Below are positions 7,146 through 14,358 of a DNA stretch of 23,657 bases, in pieces. This DNA comes from JAEUMW01 sp039807745. GTDB taxonomy: Bacteria; Pseudomonadota; Gammaproteobacteria; Burkholderiales; JAEUMW01. The position numbers were made by a program, and so were the translations under genes. Every line of letters begins with the position of its first letter. Position 1 is the stretch's first letter. The notes under the pieces are model-generated. The model did no database searches. It saw only the letters and a program-made list of their open reading frames with translations, and was not told the origin of the DNA. The stretch lies in NCBI GenBank assembly GCA_039807745.1, contig JBDHRV010000043.1:1-23657 (forward strand), in the 5' to 3' direction.

Positions 7146-8609
7146 ATGAAACATACGCTCCAACTCAGGCTATCCCAGCACCTTACCCTCACTCCGCAAC
7201 TGCAGCAGTCTATCCGGCTGCTTCAGCTCTCCACGCTTGAGCTCAACCAAGAGCTCGAGCGGTTCCTGCAGGAGAACCCGCTGCTGGAAAGGGAGGACGA
7301 CGGTGAGCCCGAGGTCCCGACCCCGGAGGAAGCGAGCTTCACCCCCACTGATTTCGCGAACGCAGAGCGGCCCGCGCGCGAGGAGCCGGAAGCACCGCAC
7401 GCGGCGGAAACGCCCGAGTACGACGCGGAAGCACGTGCCGACCGGGACTGGATAGACGACGACGGCGGCTCCTACGGTACGCGTGACGACGGCGAAGAAC
7501 CCGAGTACCCCCAGCTGCCGGCCGTCTCCTCCTCGCTGCGCGACCATCTGCTGTGGCAGTTGAACGTCACGAATCTGCCAGACCGGGACAAGCGCATGGT
7601 GGCCATGCTCATCGACATGCTCGACGACGACGGCTATCTCGGTGGCAATCTTGAAGAGCTCGCGGAGCTCCTGCCGGCCGAACTCGAGATCGACATCGAG
7701 GATCTGCAGATCGCGCTCAGGCACTTGCAGAATATGGAGCCAGCCGGTATCGGCGCGCGCAGTCTCGGCGAAAGCCTGGTCCTGCAGCTCGTGGCCCTGC
7801 CGGAGGATACTCCCTTTCGCAAGGAGGCGATCCACACCGCCAAGAACTATCTCGAGATTCTGGCCGCCAAAGACTACGGCAAGCTGAAAAAGCTCCTGCA
7901 CTGCGACGACAGCGTGCTGCGCGGCATTCAGGCACTCATCGTGAGCCTTAACCCGCGACCTGGGTCGAGCTATGGCAACCCCGAGACCCGCTACGTAGTG
8001 CCGGACGTGATCGCGAAAAAGGTCAAAGGTACTTGGCTGGTCTCGCTCAACCCGGACGCGATGCCGAAGCTTCGCATCAATCGCATGTATGCTGATATCC
8101 TCGCCCGCAACCGGGACTCGAGCTTCCAGCAGCTCGCGGGTCAGCTGCAGGAAGCCAAGTGGCTGATCAAGAACGTGCAGCAGCGATTCGATACCATCCT
8201 GCGCGTGTCCCAGGCGATCGTCGACCGGCAGCGGCACTTCTTCGAGCACGGCGAGGTCGCCATGCGCCCACTGGTGCTGCGCGAGATCGCCGAAACCCTC
8301 GGTCTCCACGAGTCGACCGTGTCCCGCGTCACGACGCAAAAGTTCATGTTCACACCGCGCGGCATTTTCGAGCTGAAGTACTTCTTCGGCAGCCACGTCT
8401 CGACGGAAACCGGTGGCGCCTGTTCGGCGACCGCGATTCGCGCCCTGATCAAACAACTCGTCGGCGCCGAGGATTCGAAGAAGCCCCTTTCCGACAGCCA
8501 GATCTCGGATATCCTGGGTCAGCAGGGTATCGTCGTGGCGCGGCGCACCGTCGCCAAATACCGGGAATCGCTCCAGATCCTGCCGGTGAATCTGCGCAAG
8601 TCCATCTAG
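7146..8609 (+). CDS. rpoN: RNA polymerase sigma-54 factor RpoN
   Basis: Sigma-54 directs RNA polymerase to -24/-12 promoters and needs AAA+ activators. All regions are present in 487 residues. The Gln/Leu-rich activator-interaction region I is at the N-terminus (LRLSQHLTLTPQLQQSIRLL). An acidic region II spans about residues 50-130. The core-binding domain is about 130-320. The DNA-binding region has the helix-turn-helix (LGLHESTVSRVTTQKFM) and the invariant RpoN box ARRTVAKYRE at 465-474. The ATG at 7146 matches the usual start, although no Shine-Dalgarno sequence is evident. The 111-base gap from lptB, the largest within this gene run, and the TATAAT sequences suggest separate transcription from the lpt genes. 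Confidence 0.98.
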   Translation: MKHTLQLRLSQHLTLTPQLQQSIRLLQLSTLELNQELERFLQENPLLEREDDGEPEVPTPEEASFTPTDFANAERPAREEPEAPHAAETPEYDAEARADRDWIDDDGGSYGTRDDGEEPEYPQLPAVSSSLRDHLLWQLNVTNLPDRDKRMVAMLIDMLDDDGYLGGNLEELAELLPAELEIDIEDLQIALRHLQNMEPAGIGARSLGESLVLQLVALPEDTPFRKEAIHTAKNYLEILAAKDYGKLKKLLHCDDSVLRGIQALIVSLNPRPGSSYGNPETRYVVPDVIAKKVKGTWLVSLNPDAMPKLRINRMYADILARNRDSSFQQLAGQLQEAKWLIKNVQQRFDTILRVSQAIVDRQRHFFEHGEVAMRPLVLREIAETLGLHESTVSRVTTQKFMFTPRGIFELKYFFGSHVSTETGGACSATAIRALIKQLVGAEDSKKPLSDSQISDILGQQGIVVARRTVAKYRESLQILPVNLRKSI

Positions 8610-8629
8610 AGGTACAACAAGGAGAGAGC

Positions 8630-8947
8630 ATGAATCTCAACCTCACCGGTCATCACGTGGATATCACGCCGGCCATCCGCGATTACGTCACGAACAAGAT
8701 CGAGCGCATCACCCGTCATTTCGACCAGGTCATCGACGTGACCGTGACGCTGTCGGTGGAGAAGCTCAAGCGCAAGGCGGAGGCGAACGTTCATGTGAGC
8801 GGCAGGGACATCTTCTGCGAGACCGACCACGAGGACATGTACGCGGCCATCGACGCACTGGTCGACAAGCTGGATCGCCAGATTCTCAAGCACAAGGATA
8901 AGAACGTCGTCCGCCGCAACGGTCCGGCGCTCAAGCATCAGGCCTGA
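8630..8947 (+). CDS. hpf: Ribosome hibernation promoting factor, short form (HPF/YhbH)
   Basis: HPF binds the 30S subunit at the A and P sites and promotes inactive 100S dimers in stationary phase or starvation. The 105 residues form the S30AE/HPF domain only: MNLNLTGHHVDITPAIRDYV, then a helix-strand pattern ending in DMYAAIDALVDKLDRQILKHKDK. There is no C-terminal dimerisation domain, so this is the short form common in proteobacteria. AAGGAGAG at 8619-8626 precedes the ATG at 8630 with good spacing. Placement directly after rpoN is conserved across many proteobacteria. Confidence 0.96.
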   Translation: MNLNLTGHHVDITPAIRDYVTNKIERITRHFDQVIDVTVTLSVEKLKRKAEANVHVSGRDIFCETDHEDMYAAIDALVDKLDRQILKHKDKNVVRRNGPALKHQA

Positions 8948-8997
8948 TCGGCCGCCGCACGCCGCGCCCCCCGCGGGCCCCTTCCCGTCTACCGTCC

Positions 8998-9498
8998 ATG
9001 AAGAGCAAGGCGCTTACCCTTCTCTCAAGATTACTGCCGGTGTCGAACGTCGAGCTCGATCTCGACGTCACCAGCAAGAAGCGCGTGTTCGAGCAGGCGG
9101 GACTCGCCTTCGAAAACAACCAGCAGATCCCCAGCAGCGAGGTTTTCGACAGCCTGTTCGCTCGTGAAAAGCTCGGCTCGACAGGACTCGGCCAGGGGGT
9201 GGCGATACCGCACGGCCGCATCAAGGGCATACGCGACGCCGTGGGAGCCTTTCTGCGGCTCACGACACCCATCCCGTTCGACGCACCCGACGGCAAACCG
9301 GTCAATCTGGTGTTCGTTCTGCTGGTGCCGGAGCGTGCCACCGATCTGCACCTGCAGATCCTCTCCGAGCTGGCGCAGCTTTTCAGTGACCGGGCCATGC
9401 GCGAGGATCTGTTGATGGCGAAGAGCGCGCAGGACGCGCACCGGCTCATCGTCGAGTGGGAGCCCAATGCCCCGGGTCACCGTAGCTCAGCTGTTTGA
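8998..9498 (+). CDS. ptsN: Nitrogen PTS IIA component (EIIA-Ntr)
   Basis: EIIA-Ntr is a phosphorylatable regulatory protein of the PTS-Ntr branch that acts on K+ transport, nitrogen control and envelope functions in studied species. The 166 residues have the PTS EIIA type-2 fold, with the phosphoryl-accepting histidine in GVAIPHGRIKG (His72, against His73 in E. coli) and the later segment LVFVLLVPERATDLHLQILSELAQLF. The ATG at 8998 lacks a clear ribosome binding site. The 50-base gap after hpf is C-rich and shows no promoter. The 3' end overlaps hprK by 32 bases. Confidence 0.96.
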   Translation: MKSKALTLLSRLLPVSNVELDLDVTSKKRVFEQAGLAFENNQQIPSSEVFDSLFAREKLGSTGLGQGVAIPHGRIKGIRDAVGAFLRLTTPIPFDAPDGKPVNLVFVLLVPERATDLHLQILSELAQLFSDRAMREDLLMAKSAQDAHRLIVEWEPNAPGHRSSAV

Positions 9499-10408
9499 GG
9501 ACAACCGCGAGCGCCTCAAGCTCACTTGGGCAGCGGGCAGGGAAGGTGTCGGCAACGAGCTGTCGAGCGAGCTGCTGAACGCCTCGACCAAGGGCCTGAT
9601 CGACCACCTGAACGTCATTCACCCGAACTGGATCCCGGTTCTGGGCGCCAAGGAAACCGAGTACCTTGCGCGACTCGACCCGGTGGTGGCGCGCGAGTCG
9701 CTGCAGGAGCTTGCTGCGAGCGGGCCGCTGTGCTTGCTCGTCTCCGACGGCCGTGCCGCCGACCCCGACCTCTGCGCCATGGCGGATGCGCATCGGATCC
9801 CGCTGCTGCTGAGTCCGATTCCGAGCATCCAGCTCATGTGGCTGCTGCGGCCCTATCTCGCCCGCTTGCTGTCGGAGTTCGTAACACGGCACGGTGTGTT
9901 CCTTGACGTGCTCGGCATGGGCGTCCTGATCACCGGAGAGAGTGGCGTCGGCAAGAGTGAGCTCGCCCTCGAACTGATCAGCCGCGGCAGCGGGCTGGTG
10001 GCAGACGACGTGGTGGAGCTCTACCGCATGGGGCCGGACATCCTGGAAGGCCGCTGCCCGCCGCTCCTGCGCGACTTCCTCGAGGTGCGTGGTCTCGGCA
10101 TGCTCAACATCCGCACCATCTTCGGCGAGACCGCGGTGCGCGTGCGCAAGAACCTGAAGCTCATCGTACAGCTCGAAAAGCCGGTCGCCGGCATCATTCC
10201 CGGACTCGAACGCCTGCCGCTCAACGCAAGCTCGGAGATCATCCTCAACAACGAGATCCGCAAGGTGCAACTGCCGGTGGCGGCCGGCCGCAACCTCGCG
10301 GTGCTGGTGGAGGCGGCCGTACGCAACACGGTGCTCCAGCTGCGCGGCTACGACAGCACCAAGGAGTTCATCCGCCGTCATGAAGAGCATCTGAACGGCA
10401 ACAAGTAA
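9467..10408 (+). CDS. hprK: HPr kinase/phosphorylase
   Basis: HPrK/P phosphorylates and dephosphorylates HPr on a serine. In proteobacteria that carry it, this is a regulatory device rather than classical Gram-positive catabolite repression. The 313 residues are full length, with the N-terminal domain (1-130) and the catalytic domain (130-313). The latter has RHGVFLDVLGMGVLITG, Walker A GESGVGKSE (about 157-165), and the HPrK signature in the segment LEVRGLGMLNIRTIFGETAV. The likely catalytic histidine is near residue 142. The ATG at 9467 overlaps ptsN by 32 bases, implying coupling. Its substrate HPr is not encoded in this window. Confidence 0.96.
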   Translation: MPRVTVAQLFEDNRERLKLTWAAGREGVGNELSSELLNASTKGLIDHLNVIHPNWIPVLGAKETEYLARLDPVVARESLQELAASGPLCLLVSDGRAADPDLCAMADAHRIPLLLSPIPSIQLMWLLRPYLARLLSEFVTRHGVFLDVLGMGVLITGESGVGKSELALELISRGSGLVADDVVELYRMGPDILEGRCPPLLRDFLEVRGLGMLNIRTIFGETAVRVRKNLKLIVQLEKPVAGIIPGLERLPLNASSEIILNNEIRKVQLPVAAGRNLAVLVEAAVRNTVLQLRGYDSTKEFIRRHEEHLNGNK

Positions 10409-10430
10409 CCGTCCTCACAGCGTCTCTCCC

Positions 10431-11267
10431 ATGCAGCTCATCGTAGTCAGCGGCCTGTCCGGGTCCGGCAAAAGCATCGCCTTGCACATGCTCGAGGACA
10501 GCGGCTTTTATTGCGTCGACAACCTGCCGGCGGTGCTCCTGCCCGATGTCGTCTCGTTTCTCGACCAGGCCGGCCATGCAAACGTGGCGGTCAGTATCGA
10601 CGTGCGCAGCGGCGCCACGCTGCACCGCTTCGGCGACTATCTCGCCGCCGTTCGCGACCACGGTATCGATACGCGTGTGCTCTTTCTCGAGGCCAAGACC
10701 GACACGCTCGTCAAGCGCTTCTCCGAGACGCGGCGCCGGCACCCGCTGAGCGACGGCGCACTGACCCTGCCCGAATGCATCGAGAGCGAGCGCGAGATGC
10801 TGGCAGAAGTCGCGCAAAGGGCGCATCGCATCGACACGAGCGGTCTCAGCCCGACCTCGCTTCGCACCTGGATCATGGATTTCGTGCGGCTGGATCGATC
10901 GCGGATCACGCTCCTTTTCCAATCCTTCGGCTTCAAGCAGGGCATCCCGCTCGACGCCGATCTCGTGTTCGATGTCCGCTGCCTGCCGAATCCGAACTAC
11001 AACCCCGACCTCAAGTCCCTGACCGGCAGGGACCAGCCGGTCATTGACTTCCTCGAGGCCGAGACCCAGGCCACCCTGCTGCTCCAGGACATTCGCGGCT
11101 TTGTCGAGCGCTGGTTGCCGGCTTACCAGGCGGACAGCCGCAGCTACCTGACGGTGGCTATTGGCTGCACCGGCGGCCGTCACCGCTCCGTGTTTTTCGC
11201 CGAGGCGCTGGCGCGGTACTTCCGCCGCTGCGCCCAGGTCCTCGTGCGGCATCGCGAACTGGCGTGA
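10431..11267 (+). CDS. rapZ: RNase adapter protein RapZ
   Basis: RapZ is a P-loop protein that, in E. coli, binds the small RNA GlmZ and guides RNase E, thereby controlling glucosamine-6-phosphate synthase and envelope precursor supply. The 278 residues start with Walker A in VVSGLSGSGKSIALHMLED, continue with GFYCVDNLPAVLLPD and the DVRCLPNPNY segment, and end in the RNA-binding domain with IGCTGGRHRSVFFAE. The gene follows hprK by 22 bases. That RapZ acts through a GlmZ-like RNA here is not shown; outside enterobacteria other partners are likely. Confidence 0.96.
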   Translation: MQLIVVSGLSGSGKSIALHMLEDSGFYCVDNLPAVLLPDVVSFLDQAGHANVAVSIDVRSGATLHRFGDYLAAVRDHGIDTRVLFLEAKTDTLVKRFSETRRRHPLSDGALTLPECIESEREMLAEVAQRAHRIDTSGLSPTSLRTWIMDFVRLDRSRITLLFQSFGFKQGIPLDADLVFDVRCLPNPNYNPDLKSLTGRDQPVIDFLEAETQATLLLQDIRGFVERWLPAYQADSRSYLTVAIGCTGGRHRSVFFAEALARYFRRCAQVLVRHRELA

Positions 11268-11280
11268 GCAGCCTGCCGGC

Positions 11281-11907
11281 ATGGCCCGCGCCGTGAACAA
11301 GACCGTCACGCTGGCGCTGACCGGCGCCTCGGGCATGCCTTATGGCATACGGCTGCTCGAATGCCTGCTCGCAAGCGGCACCGACGTATGGCTGCTCTAC
11401 TCGCAGGTCGCCCAGATCGTCGCCCGACAGGAGATGGACCTCGCACTGCCCTCGCGTCCGAAGGAGCTCGAAGTGTTTCTGCGCGAACGGTTCGCCGCGC
11501 ACACGGAGCAGTTGCGCGTATTCGGACGCGACGAGTGGTTTGCACCCGTGGCCTCGGGTTCGAATCCACCCGATGCGATGGTGATCTGTCCGTGCACCAT
11601 GGGTACCCTTGCCGCAGTGGCAGCGGGGCTCGCGGACAATCTGATCGCGCGCGCGGCGGATGTCGTCCTGAAGGAGCAGCGTAAACTCGTGCTCGTGCCG
11701 CGCGAGACGCCGTTCTCTGTAACCCATCTCGAGAACATGCTGAAACTGGCGCGCTCAGGTGCAGTCATACTGCCAGCCAATCCGGGGTTCTATCATCGGC
11801 CGGAGAGTGTCGGGAAGCTGGTGGATTTCGTCGTCGCCAGGATCCTGGATCATCTCGACATCGATCACGACCTGATGCCGCGCTGGGGTGACGAGCCTGC
11901 CGCGTGA
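11281..11907 (+). CDS. ubiX: UbiX flavin prenyltransferase
   Basis: UbiX joins a dimethylallyl group to FMN to make prenylated FMN, the cofactor of UbiD-type decarboxylases in ubiquinone synthesis. The 208 residues contain the family hallmarks: TLALTGASGMPYGIRLLECL, VICPCTMGTLAAVAAGLADN, LVLVPRETPFSVTHLENML and ILPANPGFYHRP. The ATG at 11281 begins right before the conserved glycine-rich FMN site; the frame is open back into rapZ to 11161 but that part is a shadow. It lies 13 bases after rapZ. UbiD is not in the window. Some homologues (Pad1) serve phenolic acid decarboxylases instead. Confidence 0.95.
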   Translation: MARAVNKTVTLALTGASGMPYGIRLLECLLASGTDVWLLYSQVAQIVARQEMDLALPSRPKELEVFLRERFAAHTEQLRVFGRDEWFAPVASGSNPPDAMVICPCTMGTLAAVAAGLADNLIARAADVVLKEQRKLVLVPRETPFSVTHLENMLKLARSGAVILPANPGFYHRPESVGKLVDFVVARILDHLDIDHDLMPRWGDEPAA

Positions 11908-11945
11908 TCCTTGGGCGGTGTGTCGCAACCGTGCGGACGAGCCCG

Positions 11946-12542
11946 ATGCATGAGGAAGTGATCCAGGTCCCGATCTTTCCCCTCAACACCGTGGTGTTTC
12001 CGGGGGGGATGCTGCCGCTGCGGATCTTCGAGCAGCGCTATCTCCAGATGACCAAGCGCTGCATTCGCGACTCTGCCCCATTCGGGGTGTGCCTCATTCG
12101 CGAGGGGCGTGAAGTCGGGGAACCGGCACAGCCTTACGAGACCGGTTGCCTGGCCAGCATCGTCTCCTGGGACATGCCGCAGCTTGGCATCTTCATCCTC
12201 GTCACGCAGGGCGGGCAACGATTGCGCATACTCGAGCAGTGGACGCAGCCCGATCGGCTGCGCATGGCCGACGTCGCCCTCCTCCCGGAAGAGAACAGTC
12301 AGCCGCTGCCGCACGAGCATGCAGCCTGCGCGGACATCCTGCGCGCGGTGGCGAGCCGTGCGGGCGAAGCGACGTTCCCGGCGCCGCTGCGCTACGACGA
12401 TGCAGTCTGGGTCGGCTATCGCCTCGCGGAAATTCTGCCGCTCGAGAATACGCTGCGGCAGCGCTTGCTCGAAATGCCGGACGCAATCTCGCGGCTACGT
12501 ATGCTGACGACGGTTCTCGCGCAGCAGGGTCTCGCAACCTGA
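11946..12542 (+). CDS. Stand-alone LON N-terminal (substrate-binding) domain protein
   Basis: The 198-residue protein consists of the LON substrate-binding domain: IPIFPLNTVVFPGGMLPLRI near the start, FEQRYLQMTKRC, FGVCLIREGREVG, GCLASIVSW and a helical C-terminal half (YRLAEILPLENTLRQRLLEM). It has no AAA+ or protease domain and so is not Lon itself. Such proteins are widespread in proteobacteria and their job is largely unknown; a role in substrate recognition is often assumed. The ATG at 11946 puts the conserved motif close to the start; a GTG at 11904, overlapping the ubiX stop by four bases, would add 14 residues and is a real alternative given the coupling seen elsewhere in this run. 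The stop lies 17 bases from the stop of the convergent gene. Confidence 0.88.
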   Translation: MHEEVIQVPIFPLNTVVFPGGMLPLRIFEQRYLQMTKRCIRDSAPFGVCLIREGREVGEPAQPYETGCLASIVSWDMPQLGIFILVTQGGQRLRILEQWTQPDRLRMADVALLPEENSQPLPHEHAACADILRAVASRAGEATFPAPLRYDDAVWVGYRLAEILPLENTLRQRLLEMPDAISRLRMLTTVLAQQGLAT

Positions 12543-12559
12543 CCGCGGACCGCCCGCGT

Positions 12560-13114
12560 TCAACGCACGTCCAGCGCCTCCAACCAGACCAGTTCGCACG
12601 CCCCTGCCCCGGTGTCCTCGCGCGACAGCGAGCTGCGCCAGCGCCAGCCATCGGGCGCCTGCGCCTCGACCAGGTGGCCCCGAAGCCGCACCACGTCGCC
12701 GCTGCGCACCGCCATCAAGATCTCCTCGATGGCCCGGCTGGCGGGAATGATGTGCACGTTCGTGCTGTGAATCTCGATCTCCCGCCGCGGAATCGGGAGC
12801 TCCGACGATCGCCAGTAGTACCACCGATCGCTCTGACTGATCGCGACCTTCCGGGTCACGGCGGGATTCGCCATCGGTCCCCATCCGAGCGCGAGGTCGA
12901 TGGGAGCCAGCTTCGACTCGCGATCGAAGCGATAGCGCTTCGTTGAGAGCACGGTCGCTTCGATGGTGAATGGCTGGAGCCGGACGATGCGGTAGCCGTT
13001 TCGCTCCAGCGTGCGGCTCGCGATCGTCTCCCTGATTGGGGCCTGGGGGGACAGGTGCGTGAAGTGATATGCCAGCAGGGCGGCAACCACGAAGAGGAGC
13101 AAGCGCAGGAACAC
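12560..13114 (-). CDS. Membrane-anchored conserved protein of unknown function
   Basis: With the GTG at 13114 the product is 184 residues: an N-terminal transmembrane helix (VFLRLLLFVVAALLAYHF) and a soluble, probably periplasmic, domain. The frame is open to 13240, but about half of the codons in the extra part end in A or T, unlike the GC-ending codons of the body, so the extension is probably not translated. The C-terminal half contains VHIIPASRAIEEILMAVRSG, a small beta-domain (GDVVRLRGHLVEAQ) and the ending WRWRSSLSREDTGAGACE. I recall similar endings in unannotated proteobacterial proteins but cannot name a family. There is no catalytic motif I can identify. It is divergent from the YecA-like gene and convergent with the LON-N gene. 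Confidence 0.75.
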   Translation of the reverse strand: MFLRLLLFVVAALLAYHFTHLSPQAPIRETIASRTLERNGYRIVRLQPFTIEATVLSTKRYRFDRESKLAPIDLALGWGPMANPAVTRKVAISQSDRWYYWRSSELPIPRREIEIHSTNVHIIPASRAIEEILMAVRSGDVVRLRGHLVEAQAPDGWRWRSSLSREDTGAGACELVWLEALDVR

Positions 13115-13182
13115 GGCGAACGCACCGAGAGATGGGCGCGACCGAGGCGCAAGTTCAATGCCACGAAGTCGCGTTCTTTCAC

Positions 13183-13211
13183 CATAATGACCGCGCTTGA
13201 ACTCGGGGCAA
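13183..13211. promoter_or_regulatory. Possible back-to-back promoters for the divergent pair
   Basis: An AT-rich spot in GC-rich surroundings carries CATAAT on the plus strand (13183-13188). On the minus strand, TTGCCC (13211-13206) is followed after 16 bases by CATTAT (13189-13184). The minus-strand pair would give a leader of about 60 bases to the GTG at 13114. A plus-strand -35 box is not evident. Confidence 0.35.
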
Positions 13212-13250
13212 GATGGACCGACGCGCCCCACTTCAATCACGCAACGCGAC

Positions 13251-13255
13251 GAGGA
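13251..13255 (+). promoter_or_regulatory. Ribosome binding site for the YecA-like gene
   Basis: GAGGA, six bases before the GTG at 13262, supports this start over the in-frame ATG at 13187, which has no purine-rich sequence upstream. Confidence 0.55.
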
Positions 13256-13261
13256 CGCGAG

Positions 13262-13999
13262 GTGACCGAAACAACACGGACGAACCTGAACGTTGACCTG
13301 ACCGATCAGGAACTGGACGCGCTCGACGACTTCCTCGCCTGCCCGGCGCTGGAAGACTCTGCGATGGACGTCTCGACCCTGGAGGGCTTTCTCACGGCAC
13401 TGGCCATCGGCCCGCGCACCGTCCTACCCTCGGAGTGGATGCCGTGGATCTGGGACATGGACGCCGGCGAGGCTGCCCCGGAATTCGAGAGCATGGACGA
13501 GGCGAACCGGGTGTTGAGCCTGGTGATGCGGCACTACAACGCCGTCGTTCGCCAGTTCAACGCGGACCCCACAGGCTTCGAGCCGATCTATTGGTTCGGT
13601 GGCCAATGGGGTGCGGCCGAATGGTGCGAAGGCTTCCTGCTCGGCATGAAGTTCGACCGGGAAGCGTGGAGCCTGCTGATGGTCGCAGAACCGAGCTGGT
13701 TCGCGCCGTTCACGCGGCTCGGCACCGACGTGGGGATCGAGCTCATCAAGAAGGACGGCGACGGTGATCGCTGGATGACAGAACTCGTGCCGTCGCTCGT
13801 GAAGATCCACGCTTTCTGGCAGGAGAAGCGTGCCGCCCAACCGCAAGGTTTCACGTCGGGCACACTCTCGTTTGGCAAGGGCCCACCGCCGCAGGTCGTG
13901 CGCAATGCGCCGAAGGTGGGCCGTAACGAACCCTGCCCGTGCGGCAGCGGAAAGAAGTACAAGAAATGCTGTGGGGCGCGTAACTCCACGCTACATTGA
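13262..13999 (+). CDS. YecA/UPF0149 family protein with C-terminal SEC-C zinc-binding motif
   Basis: The 245 residues begin with the UPF0149 (YgfB/YecA) pattern: LTDQELDALDDFLACP, STLEGFLTALAIGPRTVLPSEW, followed by WGAAEWCEGFLLGMKF. After a short linker the C-terminus has VGRNEPCPCGSGKKYKKCCG, the SEC-C motif (C-x-C-x8-C-C) that binds zinc. In SecA the same motif contacts ribosome or SecB; YecA from E. coli is a SecA-related accessory protein that binds zinc or iron. A role near the Sec pathway is therefore plausible but only inferred. The GTG at 13262 is chosen on the GAGGA upstream and on the domain start. Confidence 0.85.
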   Translation: MTETTRTNLNVDLTDQELDALDDFLACPALEDSAMDVSTLEGFLTALAIGPRTVLPSEWMPWIWDMDAGEAAPEFESMDEANRVLSLVMRHYNAVVRQFNADPTGFEPIYWFGGQWGAAEWCEGFLLGMKFDREAWSLLMVAEPSWFAPFTRLGTDVGIELIKKDGDGDRWMTELVPSLVKIHAFWQEKRAAQPQGFTSGTLSFGKGPPPQVVRNAPKVGRNEPCPCGSGKKYKKCCGARNSTLH

Positions 14000-14358
14000 A
14001 TCAGCAAGCCGAGCGGCTGCAAGCGGCCATCAACCGGTCGCTCGCTGGTGCCTCCAGAATCGCCGCCCGGAATGGACTGTGACCCAGTGTAATTGGAGCA
14101 GTTTGTTCGGACATCGAGGCCAAGAAAAGGAGAAGGACTTACCGATTTCCGAGCATTCTGGAAGGCCCTTTACTATACTTACTTCGTCATATTGGGCGAC
14201 GCTGCTGCAGGGCGTGGGCGAATGGCGCTCCGCGTATCGCCGCCGACAACAGCACATCGTTCACCAATTCGCGTACTGGGTTGACCGCAAGCGGGCCGAT
14301 CCGGGGCTGGGTCACCGGTCGTGCTCGGTATCTTGCCACCTTACGCAAGGAGGGTGAT
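14000..14358. other. Non-coding stretch of atypical composition before the hydrolase gene
   Basis: These 359 bases hold no gene I can support. Short open frames cross it on both strands, but none has a good start site or a recognisable product. The part 14090-14200 is much richer in A+T than its surroundings. It includes a purine-rich run (AAAAGGAGAAGG, about 14125-14136) with no start codon after it, a -10-like TATACT (14174-14179) without a clear -35, and a TTGACC (14281-14286) without a -10. It may hold the promoter of the hydrolase gene or the remains of a decayed gene. Confidence 0.5.
14347..14353 (+). promoter_or_regulatory. Strong ribosome binding site of the hydrolase gene
   Basis: AAGGAGG followed by GTGAT is almost the full anti-Shine-Dalgarno complement. 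It stands five bases before the ATG at 14359 and fixes the start. It is the strongest such site in the window. Confidence 0.8.

Noticed and set aside
7170..8456. A 428-residue open frame antisense to rpoN
   Set aside because: Shadow of rpoN; no recognisable domain and rpoN has all its motifs.
14093..14284. A 63-residue open frame starting at TTG in the gap before the hydrolase
   Set aside because: No ribosome binding site, no recognised product, and it runs through AT-rich and GC-rich parts without consistent codon use. Kept only as a possible decayed gene.
13830..14357. A 175-residue open frame overlapping the end of the YecA-like gene
   Set aside because: Its first third is a shadow of the SEC-C coding region and the rest has no recognisable feature or start site.
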